Part shown: one piece after another, positions 1 through 8,016 of the stretch
Numbering within the stretch: the stretch's first letter is position 1
Layout: each line of letters starts with the position of its first letter
Assembly (NCBI GenBank): GCA_004375785.1
Contig: SOKM01000173.1
Coordinates: 1 to 13,823, forward strand
Direction: 5' to 3'
Length of the DNA: 13,823 nucleotides
DNA from: Candidatus Cloacimonadota bacterium
Lineage (GTDB): Bacteria > Hydrothermota > E44-bin80
Notes under the pieces: generated by a model
Seen by the model: only the letters and a program-made list of their open reading frames with translations
The model's database searches: none
What the model was told of the DNA's origin: nothing
Made by a program: the position numbers and the translations under genes

Positions 1-751
1 CTGTTCTTAAAGCATATTCATATAACTTATGACCATCCATCTTAAGGAACAATTCGTTGTCTTCATAATCAGGGTTATTTGATTTTCTCATCCATAGCAT
101 ATAAGCATGTTCGAGGGTATCAGACCTCGCAGCATGGGACAGTATTCCAATAGACTCTCCGTTTGTTTTTGCCTCAACTATAGCAGCTCCTGCTCCATCT
201 GAATATATCATACTGTCCCTGTCATGCGGGTCTGAAATCCTGGAAAGTGTCTCAGCCCCAATAACAAGAACTCTCCTTGCGTCACCTGACTTAAGATAAT
301 AATCTGCCTGTATTATTCCCTGTAGCCAACCAGGACAGCCAAAAGGGACATCATAAGCTATTGTCCTGGGGTTTTCTATCCCTAATTTTTGCTTTACTCT
401 TGAAGCAATACTTGGGACAAAATCAGATCGTTTATTATCTGCCCTTACATCGCCGAAGTTGTGGGCAATAATTATATAGTCAAGACTCTCTTTATCGATC
501 TTTGATGATTCCAGTGTATCCCTGGCTGCTTGAAAAGCGATATCAGAGGTAACAAGGTTATCTGTAACATACCTTCTTTCTGTAATACCTGTTATTTCTT
601 CAAATTTCTTTATGATCTCTTCGTTTGTCTTGTCGATTCTTTTTCCAATAGAATCATAGAACTCATTCTTAAGAAAATCAGTGTTATGAACTACTTTTGT
701 GGGTATATAACTACCCGTTCCAACAATAACGGTATAAATATTTTTGCTCAT
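1..751 (-). CDS. Beta-ketoacyl-ACP synthase III (FabH-like), 5' part only
   Basis: The gene starts at 751 and runs off the left edge of the window, giving about 250 N-terminal residues. It opens MSKNIYTVIVGTGSYIPT and contains a FEEITGITERRYV segment, then a catalytic-cysteine motif VPFGCPGW with Cys139 (codon at 335-337). Further on are VIGAETLSRI and a SMIYSDGAGAAIVE segment, all typical of the thiolase-fold KAS III family. The family condenses an acyl-CoA starter with malonyl-ACP in fatty acid or specialised lipid synthesis. The catalytic His and Asn would lie in the missing C-terminal part. An AAGGA ribosome binding site (759-763) lies 7 nt before the ATG, and a promoter lies at 812-840. 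This subtype resembles Bacteroidota-type KAS III proteins from memory, so it may be a specialised homologue rather than the housekeeping FabH; I leave the symbol blank. Confidence 0.88.
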   Translation of the reverse strand, partial: MSKNIYTVIVGTGSYIPTKVVHNTDFLKNEFYDSIGKRIDKTNEEIIKKFEEITGITERRYVTDNLVTSDIAFQAARDTLESSKIDKESLDYIIIAHNFGDVRADNKRSDFVPSIASRVKQKLGIENPRTIAYDVPFGCPGWLQGIIQADYYLKSGDARRVLVIGAETLSRISDPHDRDSMIYSDGAGAAIVEAKTNGESIGILSHAARSDTLEHAYMLWMRKSNNPDYEDNELFLKMDGHKLYEYALRT

Positions 752-811
752 AGTGTTTTCCTTAAATAATTACATCGCAACTACAACGATTGCCAAATAT
801 ATCGCTTATCT

Positions 812-840
812 ATTCTATAATATTATTTATTAAAAGTCAA
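812..840 (-). promoter_or_regulatory. Sigma70-type promoter for the KAS III gene
   Basis: Read on the minus strand: -35 TTGACT (840-835), a 17-bp spacer, -10 TAGAAT (817-812). The predicted start near 805 gives a leader of about 54 nt to the ATG at 751. The rest of the 752-1002 gap shows no gene. Confidence 0.6.
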
Positions 841-951
841 TAAGAAAATACGGATTGTCAAGGATACTGGGTCAGCTATGAGAAGACTCATTGCACTCCA
901 TAAAAAAACAACATCGTAATGAAGGGGTTCGTTGTATTTCAAATTTTTTCC

Positions 952-980
952 TTGAATTTCAGTGGAATATGATGTATAAA
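952..980 (+). promoter_or_regulatory. Promoter of the tRNA-Leu gene
   Basis: -35 TTGAAT (952-957), a 17-bp spacer, -10 TATAAA (975-980). Transcription would begin near 987, about 16 nt ahead of the mature tRNA 5' end. The region 841-951 between this and the KAS III promoter holds nothing I can identify. Confidence 0.6.
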
Positions 981-1002
981 AAAGGTGTATAAATTTTAGG
1001 TT

Positions 1003-1087
1003 GCCGGGGTGATGGAATTGGTAGACATAGCGGACTTAAAATCCGCTGCTCTTTTAGAGCGTGCCGGTTCAAGTCCGGCCCTCGGCA
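1003..1087 (+). tRNA. tRNA-Leu, anticodon UAA
   Basis: An 85-nt class II tRNA. The acceptor stem GCCGGGG (1003-1009) pairs with CCTCGGC (1080-1086, one G-U), followed by discriminator A1087. The anticodon stem GCGGA/TCCGC encloses loop CTTAAAA (1035-1041) with anticodon TAA at 1037-1039, which reads UUA leucine codons. The variable arm is long (about 1047-1062), as expected for Leu. The T stem GCCGG/CCGGC encloses TTCAAGT. No CCA is encoded, so it must be added after transcription. No T-rich terminator follows. Confidence 0.97.
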
Positions 1088-1098
1088 TGTTTAACGGC

Positions 1099-1146
1099 AG
1101 TGAGTGAGTAGATGGGTAAATGAGTGAATGAGTGAATGGGAAAATG
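1099..1146. repeat. Degenerate GAGTGAAT-type short tandem repeat
   Basis: Just after the tRNA is a run of imperfect 4/8-mers built from GAGT, GAAT and GGGT (GAGTGAGT, then repeated ATGAGTGA units). It opens a 350-bp non-coding spacer (1088-1437). From 1147 to about 1240 the spacer shows no recognisable feature. Confidence 0.6.
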
Positions 1147-1249
1147 GCTCAAAGAGGGGTTAATGCGAGTTTCCTTTATCTTTTGAAGTAAGAAAATGTA
1201 GAGGGAGACGAAATGTAAGGAAGGAGAATTTACTTGTAGGAGATTGGTA

Positions 1250-1355
1250 GGTACAGGCTTTACCCCGTGTAATGCAAAATTTTTGAGGTAATATGTTATT
1301 ACACAGGGTTTAGCCTGCGAAATTCTTTTACGCACCTTAAAAGGTGCGGCTACAA
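1250..1355 (-). repeat. Palindromic repeat copy R1 (hairpin B intact, hairpin A interrupted)
   Basis: Read on the minus strand it begins GTAGC and then has perfect hairpin B, CGCACCTTTTAAGGTGCG (1348-1331). Hairpin A follows, with outer arms CAGGCT (1254-1259) and AGCCTG (1312-1317). A further palindrome (CCCCGTGTAAT at 1263-1273, ATTACACAGGG at 1298-1308) sits inside hairpin A, flanked by direct TTTA copies at 1259-1262 and 1309-1312. Overall the stem pairs 17 of 20 positions. Both hairpins reappear at 12868-12951. The family is noncoding and probably mobile or once mobile. Confidence 0.75.
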
Positions 1356-1390
1356 AGAAAAACAGTACTTCCAATTAAAGATTGCAAAAT

Positions 1391-1424
1391 GAGATTGCCA
1401 CGTTGCTTCGCTCCTCGCAATGAC
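1391..1424. repeat. Half copy of the CATTGCGAG-type repeat
   Basis: The reverse complement reads GTCATTGCGAGGAGCGAAGC and continues to GGCAATCTC. I recognise this as a dispersed intergenic repeat common in many environmental bacterial genomes. It matches one arm of the two-armed element at 11236-11347. A 12-base piece of it (GGAGCGAAGCAA) also occurs at 13808-13819. The repeat ends about 14 bp before the glycosyltransferase start and contributes an ATG at 1420 that is probably not used. Confidence 0.65.
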
Positions 1425-1437
1425 TAAGGGAAAAAAG

Positions 1438-2415
1438 ATGAATAAAGATAATAAAAAAAGATGGCTTTTCTTTGCTTGGTCGTATTCGAGGCGGAGTGAG
1501 GATATTGCGGCGATAAAAGGTATAGAGTATTTTTATTTTCCAATAAGCCAGAAAATACGTTTTTTTCAGTTTCCTCTTCTTTTTGCAAAATCATTCTTTT
1601 TTCTTTTTAAAAAAAGACTGCAAGTAGTTTTTATTCAGCATCCACCAATTCATGCAATCCTTCCTGTCTTTCTCTATTCCCTGTTCAGCGGAGCACAGTA
1701 TGTCATTGATTCACATATTACTCCCGGGACAACCCTTGTTGAGAAACCACATCATCACTTCTATCTTTTACTCCATAGATTCTATTCATACTACGCAACG
1801 GTTACACTTTTTCATAGTCATGCCATCCTTGAGCGAGTAAAAAGGTGGAGATGTGATTATATAGTCTTTGAAAATCTTGTTCGTGAATTAGGCTCAGAGT
1901 CACATTTTCCTGTTCAAAGAAGACCTGCCGTTGGAATGATTTCAACCTTTTCACCTGACGAGCATATATTAGATGTTATTGAAGCTGCAGGGGAATTGAA
2001 AAACGTTTCTTTTTATATCACGGGTGATAAGAGAAAGGTTGACAGTAAAATTCTAAGTAACACTCCAGAAAACATCTTCTTTACTGGATACATAAAGGGC
2101 AGTTATTACTATGAATTCCTTATGGCAATGGATATTGTACTTGTATTAACAGACAGAAAAGAATCTGCACTTCAAGGGGCATACGAAGCCCTTTCTGCTG
2201 AAACACCACTTGTTCTCTCAGACACTGAAACAATGAGATATTTTTTTCCTCAGGGTGTAATCTTCGTAAAAAATAATAAAGAAGGAATTAGAGAAGGAAT
2301 AGAGAAGGCATTGAGAGAAAAAGGAAGACTTGGAAAAGAAATAAAACAATTAAAAGAAATAAAATTAAAAAAACAGAAGGGAAATTTTTTAAGGATAAAA
2401 AATATCTTGGTGTGA
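1438..2415 (+). CDS. GT4-like glycosyltransferase
   Basis: A predicted 325-aa retaining glycosyltransferase of the GT-B fold, likely transferring a sugar from a nucleotide-sugar donor to an envelope glycan or lipid. The N-terminal half has VVFIQHPPIHAILPVFLYS followed by AQYVIDSH, typical of the acceptor domain in GT4-like proteins. The C-terminal half has VGMISTFSPDEHILDVIEA, a FFTGYIKG segment and ALQGAYEALSAETPLVLSD, which resembles the donor-binding region with its conserved acidic residues. A hydrophobic, Phe-rich patch at about residues 42-58 may contact the membrane. I place the start at 1438 because AAGGGA precedes it at a good distance. The in-frame ATG at 1420 lies inside a dispersed repeat. 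The exact donor and acceptor cannot be read from the sequence. The stop codon lies within a hairpin (2412-2430). Confidence 0.8.
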   Translation: MNKDNKKRWLFFAWSYSRRSEDIAAIKGIEYFYFPISQKIRFFQFPLLFAKSFFFLFKKRLQVVFIQHPPIHAILPVFLYSLFSGAQYVIDSHITPGTTLVEKPHHHFYLLLHRFYSYYATVTLFHSHAILERVKRWRCDYIVFENLVRELGSESHFPVQRRPAVGMISTFSPDEHILDVIEAAGELKNVSFYITGDKRKVDSKILSNTPENIFFTGYIKGSYYYEFLMAMDIVLVLTDRKESALQGAYEALSAETPLVLSDTETMRYFFPQGVIFVKNNKEGIREGIEKALREKGRLGKEIKQLKEIKLKKQKGNFLRIKNILV

Positions 2416-2430
2416 GGCTGGAAGCCTCAC
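2412..2430. repeat. Short palindrome overlapping the glycosyltransferase stop
   Basis: GTGAGGCT (2412-2419) and AGCCTCAC (2423-2430) form a perfect 8-bp stem with loop GGA. The TGA stop (2413-2415) lies in the left arm. No T-tract follows, so it is not a standard intrinsic terminator. It resembles the other small intergenic palindromes of this window and may instead stabilise the 3' end of the transcript. Confidence 0.55.
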
Positions 2431-2457
2431 CTGTTAAAACAGGATTGTTCAAAAATC

Positions 2458-2486
2458 TTGACATTGTCTTTTTTGTGTGATATTTT
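2458..2486 (+). promoter_or_regulatory. Promoter for lptD with no room for a leader
   Basis: Perfect -35 TTGACA (2458-2463), a 17-bp spacer ending TGA (an extended -10 TGn), and -10 TATTTT (2481-2486). The ATG of lptD starts 7 nt after the -10, at the expected transcription start. No Shine-Dalgarno sequence lies before the ATG, so the mRNA is predicted to be leaderless. Confidence 0.65.
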
Positions 2487-2493
2487 CTTAATA

Positions 2494-4761
2494 ATGAAAA
2501 GAGTATTTATAATAATAATTATCCTTTCTGTATTTCTTGTTCTGATAAGGGCAGAGGAGGAGGGGGAGATAACAGGAGCATCAACAGAAGAGGGGACTGA
2601 AGAAACGGTCACGGTAGAGAAAGACGCGGCTGCAGAAGATACTACAGAAGAAACAGTTGAAGATACAACAGCAGCAACAGACGAAAGAACAGAAAAAACT
2701 AAAAAAAAGGAGATTGAAGAAACCTCCTATTCAGCCAAGAAAATCGAATTCCTAATTGATGAGGAACTTATTATTCTTTCCGGTAGTGCTGTGACACAAC
2801 ATAAAGATATTACTGTGATGGCTGATACGATAGAATATAATATAAAGACAAAAATTGTTAAGGCGTATGGGCATCCTTTTCTTATAGAAGAGAACGACAC
2901 GATTACAGGAAAGCTAATGGTTTATAATCTTGAGACGAAGAACGGAGTTATAATAGATGGTGCAACGAAGATAGAGAAAGGTTTCTTTTACGGAGATACA
3001 ATTTTCAAGGTGGGAGAAAAAACCCTGAATGTTAAGTCGGGAAGATTTACGACCTGCCAAAACATTCCAGCACATTACACATTTTACTCAAAAAGAATGA
3101 AGGTTTACGGCAACGATATGGTTATTTGTGAACCTGTGGTTCTCGCAGTTCAGGAAATTCCTATCTTTATAATTCCCTTCTGGTTTTTCCCAATTAAAAA
3201 AGGACGACATTCTGGTTTTCTCTTTCCAAAGGTTGGTAAAGGTTCGAGTGAAGGAAGATATGTCAGGAATCTAACATACTTCTGGGCAACTAATGATTAT
3301 TCTGACTTAACCTTTACATTTGACATATATGAAAAGAAGGGAATAAGAACAAATGTAGAGGGAAGATACATTGTAGACCCATTCCTTTCGGGAAATATGT
3401 CTGGTTCGTATATTAATGACACCTCAGTAAAAACTAAAAGATGGAACTTTTATTTGAATCACAGGCAAACACTTGCAAGGCGGTTAAATCTTACAGCACA
3501 TGCAGATTTCATGAGTGATGTTAATTATAATGTGGATTATAGTGAGGAAGAAATAGTTCAGTTAAATAAGGAGATTGAATCCTATGTTTCTCTTTCAAAA
3601 AGCTGGTCCGGAGCAAATATGAACTTTCTTGTTAACGAAAAAAGAGACCTGGCTAAAAAAACAACGGATAGAAGATTGCCTCGTATCGGTTTTTCATTGA
3701 GCTCAAGAAGAATTATACCTGTTAAAAAGGATACACCTCCAAGATGGTATAACTCTCCATACATTTCCTATTCATCAAAATTTATCAACAAAATACACAA
3801 GGATGAAGATACAACTATAACCCATTACGGTTTAGCAAACAACTTTAAATTACAAGCACCTCAAAAGATCTTTTCATACTTTAATATTTCACCTTCCCTT
3901 AAATTATGGGAAAATATTTATGATGAAGACGCTGATGGTAACCGATACCAGGTAAGGTCGTACTATTCGACTTCACTTTCTTTTAATACTGTTATCTATG
4001 GTATCTCTAAAGGTGGTATTTCTAAGTTTGAAAAATTCAGACATATAATAAAACCCTCACTTTCCTATAATTACTCACCTGAGGAAGAGAACCCAGAAAA
4101 ATATTACTCTCTTGAGGGAATGGGTGTTGGAAGTGCTCAGAAGAATCTTTCATTTTCTCTTTCAAATTTGCTCCAGACAAAAATGAAGCGAGGAGGAAAG
4201 GAGAAAAAAATAAACCTTATCAATATGAAAACAAGCGTATCATATAACTTCAAGAAAGATGAGGAACAGTTTTCAAACATAAGGAATACCTTTGAAATAG
4301 AACCTGTAAAACAATTCTCGACTCGGGTCGAAACGGAACATAGCCCTTACACAAGGGAACTAAAAAAATTCACTGTAAGGACTACGCTCAAATTTCAGGG
4401 CAGTCTTGTAAAAAGAGACTCATATGAAGTCGAAACAAAGGAAAGAAAAACATGGAGAATCAATGTAACACATAACTTTGTAAAAGGTATAGGTGAGAAT
4501 ATTGATTCACAGCAACTCTTTGGCGGGGTTAATACCTGGGTCACCAAAAACTGGAAAATTGGTTACAATACAAGATATGATTTTACTGAAAAAAGGCTCA
4601 TCAACCAGAGTCTTTCTATTTACAGAGACATTCATTGCTGGGAAGCACAATTTTCATGGAATTCCTATGGCGGTAGATGGAAATATGATTTTAAGATAAA
4701 AATTAAGAAAATCCCGGAAATCAAAGTAACCAAAGGGGTTTTCGGGATTTTTATTCCATAA
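2494..4761 (+). CDS. lptD: LPS-assembly outer membrane protein LptD
   Basis: LptD is the outer-membrane beta-barrel that, with LptE, inserts lipopolysaccharide into the outer leaflet. The 755-aa product has a signal peptide (about 1-20, a run of Ile, Val, Leu and Phe). A Thr/Glu-rich linker follows (about 21-78), then an LptA/OstA-like beta-jellyroll domain (about 80-175). The family's conserved region is at 183-250, with GRFTTCQNIPAHYTFYSK and IPFWFFPIKKGRHSGFLFPK, followed by a long barrel region. Cysteines occur at 188, 212 and about 715, not in the E. coli four-cysteine pattern. I choose ATG 2494 because it starts the signal peptide; the upstream TTG at 2458 is the -35 box of the promoter. 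The last codons overlap a predicted terminator. LptD implies a double-membrane cell with LPS. Confidence 0.92.
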   Translation: MKRVFIIIIILSVFLVLIRAEEEGEITGASTEEGTEETVTVEKDAAAEDTTEETVEDTTAATDERTEKTKKKEIEETSYSAKKIEFLIDEELIILSGSAVTQHKDITVMADTIEYNIKTKIVKAYGHPFLIEENDTITGKLMVYNLETKNGVIIDGATKIEKGFFYGDTIFKVGEKTLNVKSGRFTTCQNIPAHYTFYSKRMKVYGNDMVICEPVVLAVQEIPIFIIPFWFFPIKKGRHSGFLFPKVGKGSSEGRYVRNLTYFWATNDYSDLTFTFDIYEKKGIRTNVEGRYIVDPFLSGNMSGSYINDTSVKTKRWNFYLNHRQTLARRLNLTAHADFMSDVNYNVDYSEEEIVQLNKEIESYVSLSKSWSGANMNFLVNEKRDLAKKTTDRRLPRIGFSLSSRRIIPVKKDTPPRWYNSPYISYSSKFINKIHKDEDTTITHYGLANNFKLQAPQKIFSYFNISPSLKLWENIYDEDADGNRYQVRSYYSTSLSFNTVIYGISKGGISKFEKFRHIIKPSLSYNYSPEEENPEKYYSLEGMGVGSAQKNLSFSLSNLLQTKMKRGGKEKKINLINMKTSVSYNFKKDEEQFSNIRNTFEIEPVKQFSTRVETEHSPYTRELKKFTVRTTLKFQGSLVKRDSYEVETKERKTWRINVTHNFVKGIGENIDSQQLFGGVNTWVTKNWKIGYNTRYDFTEKRLINQSLSIYRDIHCWEAQFSWNSYGGRWKYDFKIKIKKIPEIKVTKGVFGIFIP
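4708..4751 (+). terminator. Probable intrinsic terminator inside the end of lptD
   Basis: AAAATCCCG (4708-4716) pairs perfectly with CGGGATTTT (4743-4751), and weaker pairs extend the stem inward. The sequence continues TATTCC, so the T-tract is short. The stem ends about 8 nt before the TAA (4759-4761), so the signal is built into the last codons. The large internal segment makes this less certain than the HU terminator. Confidence 0.5.
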
Positions 4762-4831
4762 AAATTTACCTTCTAACATATTGAAAATTAACAAGATAGC
4801 TGAAAAGCCTTGAATTTATTGAATTTTTTAC

Positions 4832-4860
4832 TTGACAAATTTATAAAAACCTGCTAAATT
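4832..4860 (+). promoter_or_regulatory. Extended -10 promoter for the HU gene
   Basis: -35 TTGACA (4832-4837), a 17-bp spacer ending TGC (extended -10), and -10 TAAATT (4855-4860). The start would be near 4867, giving a leader of about 35 nt that carries AAAGGAGG before the HU ATG. Confidence 0.7.
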
Positions 4861-4901
4861 CAATACTGTAAAGACTTTTAAGATGAAAGGAGGTGAAGTA
4901 A

Positions 4902-5174
4902 ATGAACAAGCAGGACTTTGTCGACAAGATTGCAAAAAGAGCAGGAGTTACAAAGAAAGAAGCAAAGGAATCGATTGATACTCTTTTTGAAGAAATCACA
5001 AAGGCTTTGAAGAAAGGACAGAGAGTGACTTTTGTCGGTTTTGGAACTTTTTCTACAAGAAGGAGAAAAGCAAGAAAGGGAAGAAATCCAAAGACAGGAG
5101 CAACTATCAATATCAAAGCGAAGAGGGTTCCAAAATTCTCAGCAGGAAAAGCATTGAAAAATGCTGTTAAGTAA
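4902..5174 (+). CDS. HU-family DNA-binding protein
   Basis: A 90-aa nucleoid protein of the HU/IHF family, which dimerises and bends DNA in the cytoplasm. It has the usual full length and order. The N-terminal helices (MNKQDFVDKIAKRAGVTKKE) precede the VTFVGFGTFSTRRRKARKGR strand region. The DNA-intercalating arm RNPKTGATINIKAKRVPKF contains the conserved Pro, and the C-terminus is AGKALKNAVK. A strong ribosome binding site (AGGAGG, 8 nt before ATG) and its own promoter and terminator make it a monocistronic, probably highly expressed gene. The arm has the RNPKTG sequence seen in HU; IHF subunits are typically longer and differ there, so HU is the better call. I leave the symbol blank because hupA and hupB cannot be told apart. 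Confidence 0.96.
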   Translation: MNKQDFVDKIAKRAGVTKKEAKESIDTLFEEITKALKKGQRVTFVGFGTFSTRRRKARKGRNPKTGATINIKAKRVPKFSAGKALKNAVK

Positions 5175-5192
5175 AAGCTAATTTTGCAACAA

Positions 5193-5229
5193 AGGGGTAA
5201 GTCCAACCTGGACTTACCCCTCTTTTTTT
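5193..5229 (+). terminator. Strong intrinsic terminator of the HU gene
   Basis: AGGGGTAAGTCC (5193-5204) and GGACTTACCCCT (5210-5221) form a perfect 12-bp stem with loop AACCT, followed by C and seven Ts (5223-5229). The convergent gene's stop codon begins at 5233 on the minus strand, immediately beyond the T-tract. The same stem can also form in the opposite transcript, but only a weak T-run (TTTG) follows it there. Confidence 0.93.
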
Positions 5230-5230
5230 A

Positions 5231-7987
5231 CTATTTTATAAAGAGTATCTTTCTTGTTTTAGAAAAACTCTCCGTTTTCAGTCTATAAAAATAGATGCCA
5301 TTTGCTACCTTTTTCCCTTCTTTGTTTCTGCCTTTCCATTCGGTGGTATAATGTCCTGGTTCCATTCTTTCATTCAATAATACCTTAATTCTTCTTCCCG
5401 ATACGTCAAAAAGCTCAACGATACATTTTGTCTCTTCGGGAATGTCAAAGGCGATAAGAGTTTTTTTACTGAATGGATTCGGATAACATCTGTAGAGACG
5501 ATAGCAATAGGGAGTATCATCAGGAGCTGTCATAATGCCGCCAGCTCCAGGGAACTGCATCAACCTTATCATCCAGTTGTGGATTGCCCAGTTATTCCAA
5601 CCACTTGTATTGTTGTACCACCAGGAGCGTAAATTTGGTAAAAAATTATCAGCTCCAACACCTGGTGAACCAGGAGATGAAGGTGACCAATGTATAACAA
5701 TCCAGAAGTCTCTCAGGGTTGTGACTTCAAATGAGTCAAAATTGAATTGTGCCCAGTCTGGAGCAGAAGGAGCACCAACGTTATAAACTTCCATTAATGG
5801 TGAAGTTGTATCTGGAAGCCCGAATGCATCATCACATAACTGCACATAATCAAAGGCATCCGTTGCATTGACATATATTCTTCCACCTGTAAAGTAGAAA
5901 GGTGTCGAAAGTGTCGGCGTGAACCTGACAGCAAATTTATTGTTATCATCTGAGAAACTCACGACATAAAATGCATCAGGTTTTCCATCATCATAGATTA
6001 TCTCATAGCTGACATAAGTATTCTTTGATGCGACATCGTTCCCGGGATTTATATCGTCTGCAATACTGACCCTTAGTTCACATGTATAATTTCCGATATC
6101 ACCAGGTGTTGTGGGACTAAACGTGATAGTGCCTTCTGTTTCCGGAGAGAGAGGAGAAGATTGGGTTGTGTCAACATAGACAGGTGTTCCAAGACTGTCT
6201 CTTATTGTGAAAACTGCCTCAATGGATTCTGTATATGATCCGTTATTATAGACAAGTACCTGTGGTGTTATTTCCATATTTATTGTTGTCTCATCGAAGG
6301 GTACTCCTATACTTCTTGCTTCTGCATCATGAAAACATTTTACATCAAGAGAAAGTGTATCATCTCCAGGATACTGGTCTCCTGCAAGCTCACACCAGGT
6401 ATAAATCTTAAAATAGTTATATCCTGAGGGAGCCCAATCAGGGGTGAATATTTCCTGAACCTCAGCATACGGGGCAAGGTTTGATATAGATGATGAAGAT
6501 GAGTAAACAACCATACCTGTTGAATCCTCAATTGAAAAATATACATTGAAAGATACGGTATCATCCCCATAGTTCTTGAATGTTGTTTTTGGCGAGATAA
6601 CATTTCCCACTTGAATGAAATGACCAGGATTATCTATGGATTCTGTGGCTGCATTAAGAGAAGGGGTGCTTCCAACAAGGATTGAATATACCTCTCCACC
6701 ATTTCCCATCTGGTATGCATGAACTGCCTTGCCACCGGTTGTTATATTTTCTCCATCCAATGAGATATCACAGTCAAAGAGTGAACCGGGTTCATCATTT
6801 CTTGTTACACCAATAATTGGTGTTGAATCATTTTTTGAATGAACAGTTAGTACATAGAAGGTTCCTGTTTGTGCTGTATCACCCCAGGAAGCAGCAGCAC
6901 CGATAGACCCATTTCCTGAAAGTGAAACAGCCCTTACATAGGCGCCATAACTTCCATACCCCTGGTATGTCCACAGGGGGGTGGAGGATGATATGTCGAA
7001 CATCACAGATTTACCGTTGCTGTATCCTGTTCCTGCCATAACCGTCGAGCCATCTTCTGCAATATCTACTGCAACTACCCAGGGACCTCCTATAGTACTC
7101 TGCCACATCTGAATGTAATTTGAGCCATTCCATTCATAAACAGTGACTTTTCCGTTAAAGTCACCCTTGACCACTCTATTCCCATCACCTGAGACATGAG
7201 CAGCAGTCTGTCCATAATTAGAAATAGTTTCCCTCAAGACACCGTTCTCAAAGATTGAGATAACATAATAGGTTGAAACAACTGCGATACTTCCATCAGA
7301 TGAAAGTTCAACGCCGTAGATGCCATTACCCCTATCGAAATCTACTGCAAAGAGCGAATCCCCATCTGCATTAAAAACAAAAAGCCTTCCTGTTACCCCA
7401 TTATCTGCAGCAGCAGCAGCGGTAGAACCATCACCTGATGCAGCACACCGACCGGATTTGAACCCCGGCGGATAGTTGTATACCTTTATTGGTATTGAGC
7501 ACCCTTTATCCCATAACGTGAAAGGGGAACCGGAACTTGCTGCTACTATAAGATGACCGTCATCAGAAGATGCGACATCTATCTGCCAATCTGCAAGTGG
7601 CATTGAATAATTCCAGAGAGGATTTCCATCTCCAAGACTTCTGTAAAGTGAAACCCTTTCGTTGTTCAGCCACCATCCAGCAAAGATGGACATTCCGTCA
7701 CCTGAGATTGTAACATTGTCAGCGACTGCATTGAGGTGATTCCTATCAACCCATAAAACCGTGGTGTCAGAATACCTGGTTGAGAATGATACAACACCAC
7801 TTCCAAATGGTTCTTCTGGGATTTTTTCTTTTCCTGTGAATATGTAAGTGTAGGAGATAAGTTCACCTTTTTCGTTTGTCCTATACTCTGTATAGGTTCC
7901 TGGAAGATTTCGCTCCTCTGGAGTTATTCCTTGAAGCAGCGATACTATGATAAAAAGAAAAAGGATAGCAAGAATTCTTTTTTGCAT
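5231..7987 (-). CDS. Secreted beta-propeller protein with T9SS-type C-terminal sorting domain
   Basis: A 918-aa exported protein of unknown substrate. A signal peptide (about 1-21) is followed by eight S-x-DG repeats at roughly residues 95, 140, 184, 229, 266, 310, 357 and 409. They are spaced about 45 residues apart, for example SGDGSTAAAAAD and SSDGSIAVVST, and suggest a seven- or eight-bladed propeller. Two CARDB-like Ig domains follow (about 445-550 and 552-660), then a beta-rich domain (about 664-815) and a C-terminal domain (about 834-918). The last contains YPNPFSKKTLIAFDIP, ELFDVSGRRI and NGIYFYRLKT, ending KILFIK. That is the T9SS type A/FlgD-like domain, which in known cases directs export across the outer membrane and surface attachment. 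A very strong AAAGGAGG site precedes the ATG. It lies 29 nt downstream of the 96-aa gene and is probably co-transcribed with it. No secretion-system genes are in the window. Confidence 0.85.
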   Translation of the reverse strand: MQKRILAILFLFIIVSLLQGITPEERNLPGTYTEYRTNEKGELISYTYIFTGKEKIPEEPFGSGVVSFSTRYSDTTVLWVDRNHLNAVADNVTISGDGMSIFAGWWLNNERVSLYRSLGDGNPLWNYSMPLADWQIDVASSDDGHLIVAASSGSPFTLWDKGCSIPIKVYNYPPGFKSGRCAASGDGSTAAAAADNGVTGRLFVFNADGDSLFAVDFDRGNGIYGVELSSDGSIAVVSTYYVISIFENGVLRETISNYGQTAAHVSGDGNRVVKGDFNGKVTVYEWNGSNYIQMWQSTIGGPWVVAVDIAEDGSTVMAGTGYSNGKSVMFDISSSTPLWTYQGYGSYGAYVRAVSLSGNGSIGAAASWGDTAQTGTFYVLTVHSKNDSTPIIGVTRNDEPGSLFDCDISLDGENITTGGKAVHAYQMGNGGEVYSILVGSTPSLNAATESIDNPGHFIQVGNVISPKTTFKNYGDDTVSFNVYFSIEDSTGMVVYSSSSSISNLAPYAEVQEIFTPDWAPSGYNYFKIYTWCELAGDQYPGDDTLSLDVKCFHDAEARSIGVPFDETTINMEITPQVLVYNNGSYTESIEAVFTIRDSLGTPVYVDTTQSSPLSPETEGTITFSPTTPGDIGNYTCELRVSIADDINPGNDVASKNTYVSYEIIYDDGKPDAFYVVSFSDDNNKFAVRFTPTLSTPFYFTGGRIYVNATDAFDYVQLCDDAFGLPDTTSPLMEVYNVGAPSAPDWAQFNFDSFEVTTLRDFWIVIHWSPSSPGSPGVGADNFLPNLRSWWYNNTSGWNNWAIHNWMIRLMQFPGAGGIMTAPDDTPYCYRLYRCYPNPFSKKTLIAFDIPEETKCIVELFDVSGRRIKVLLNERMEPGHYTTEWKGRNKEGKKVANGIYFYRLKTESFSKTRKILFIK

Positions 7988-8016
7988 ATTTCCTCCTTTG
8001 TAGATTTTTTAGTTCT

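Noticed and set aside
530..769. Plus-strand open frame of about 79 codons
   Set aside because: It is the antisense of the KAS III 5' region, which shows clear family motifs on the minus strand.
1069..1374. Minus-strand open frame of about 101 codons
   Set aside because: It runs through the tRNA 3' end and the palindromic repeat; no family resemblance and no ribosome binding site.
2458..2493. Upstream TTG start for lptD
   Set aside because: The TTG is the first half of the TTGACA -35 box. The signal peptide begins properly at 2494.
4883..4980. Small upstream open frame overlapping the HU start
   Set aside because: The ATG at 4883 has no ribosome binding site of its own; its early codons are the AGGAGG site of HU, so it is most likely chance.
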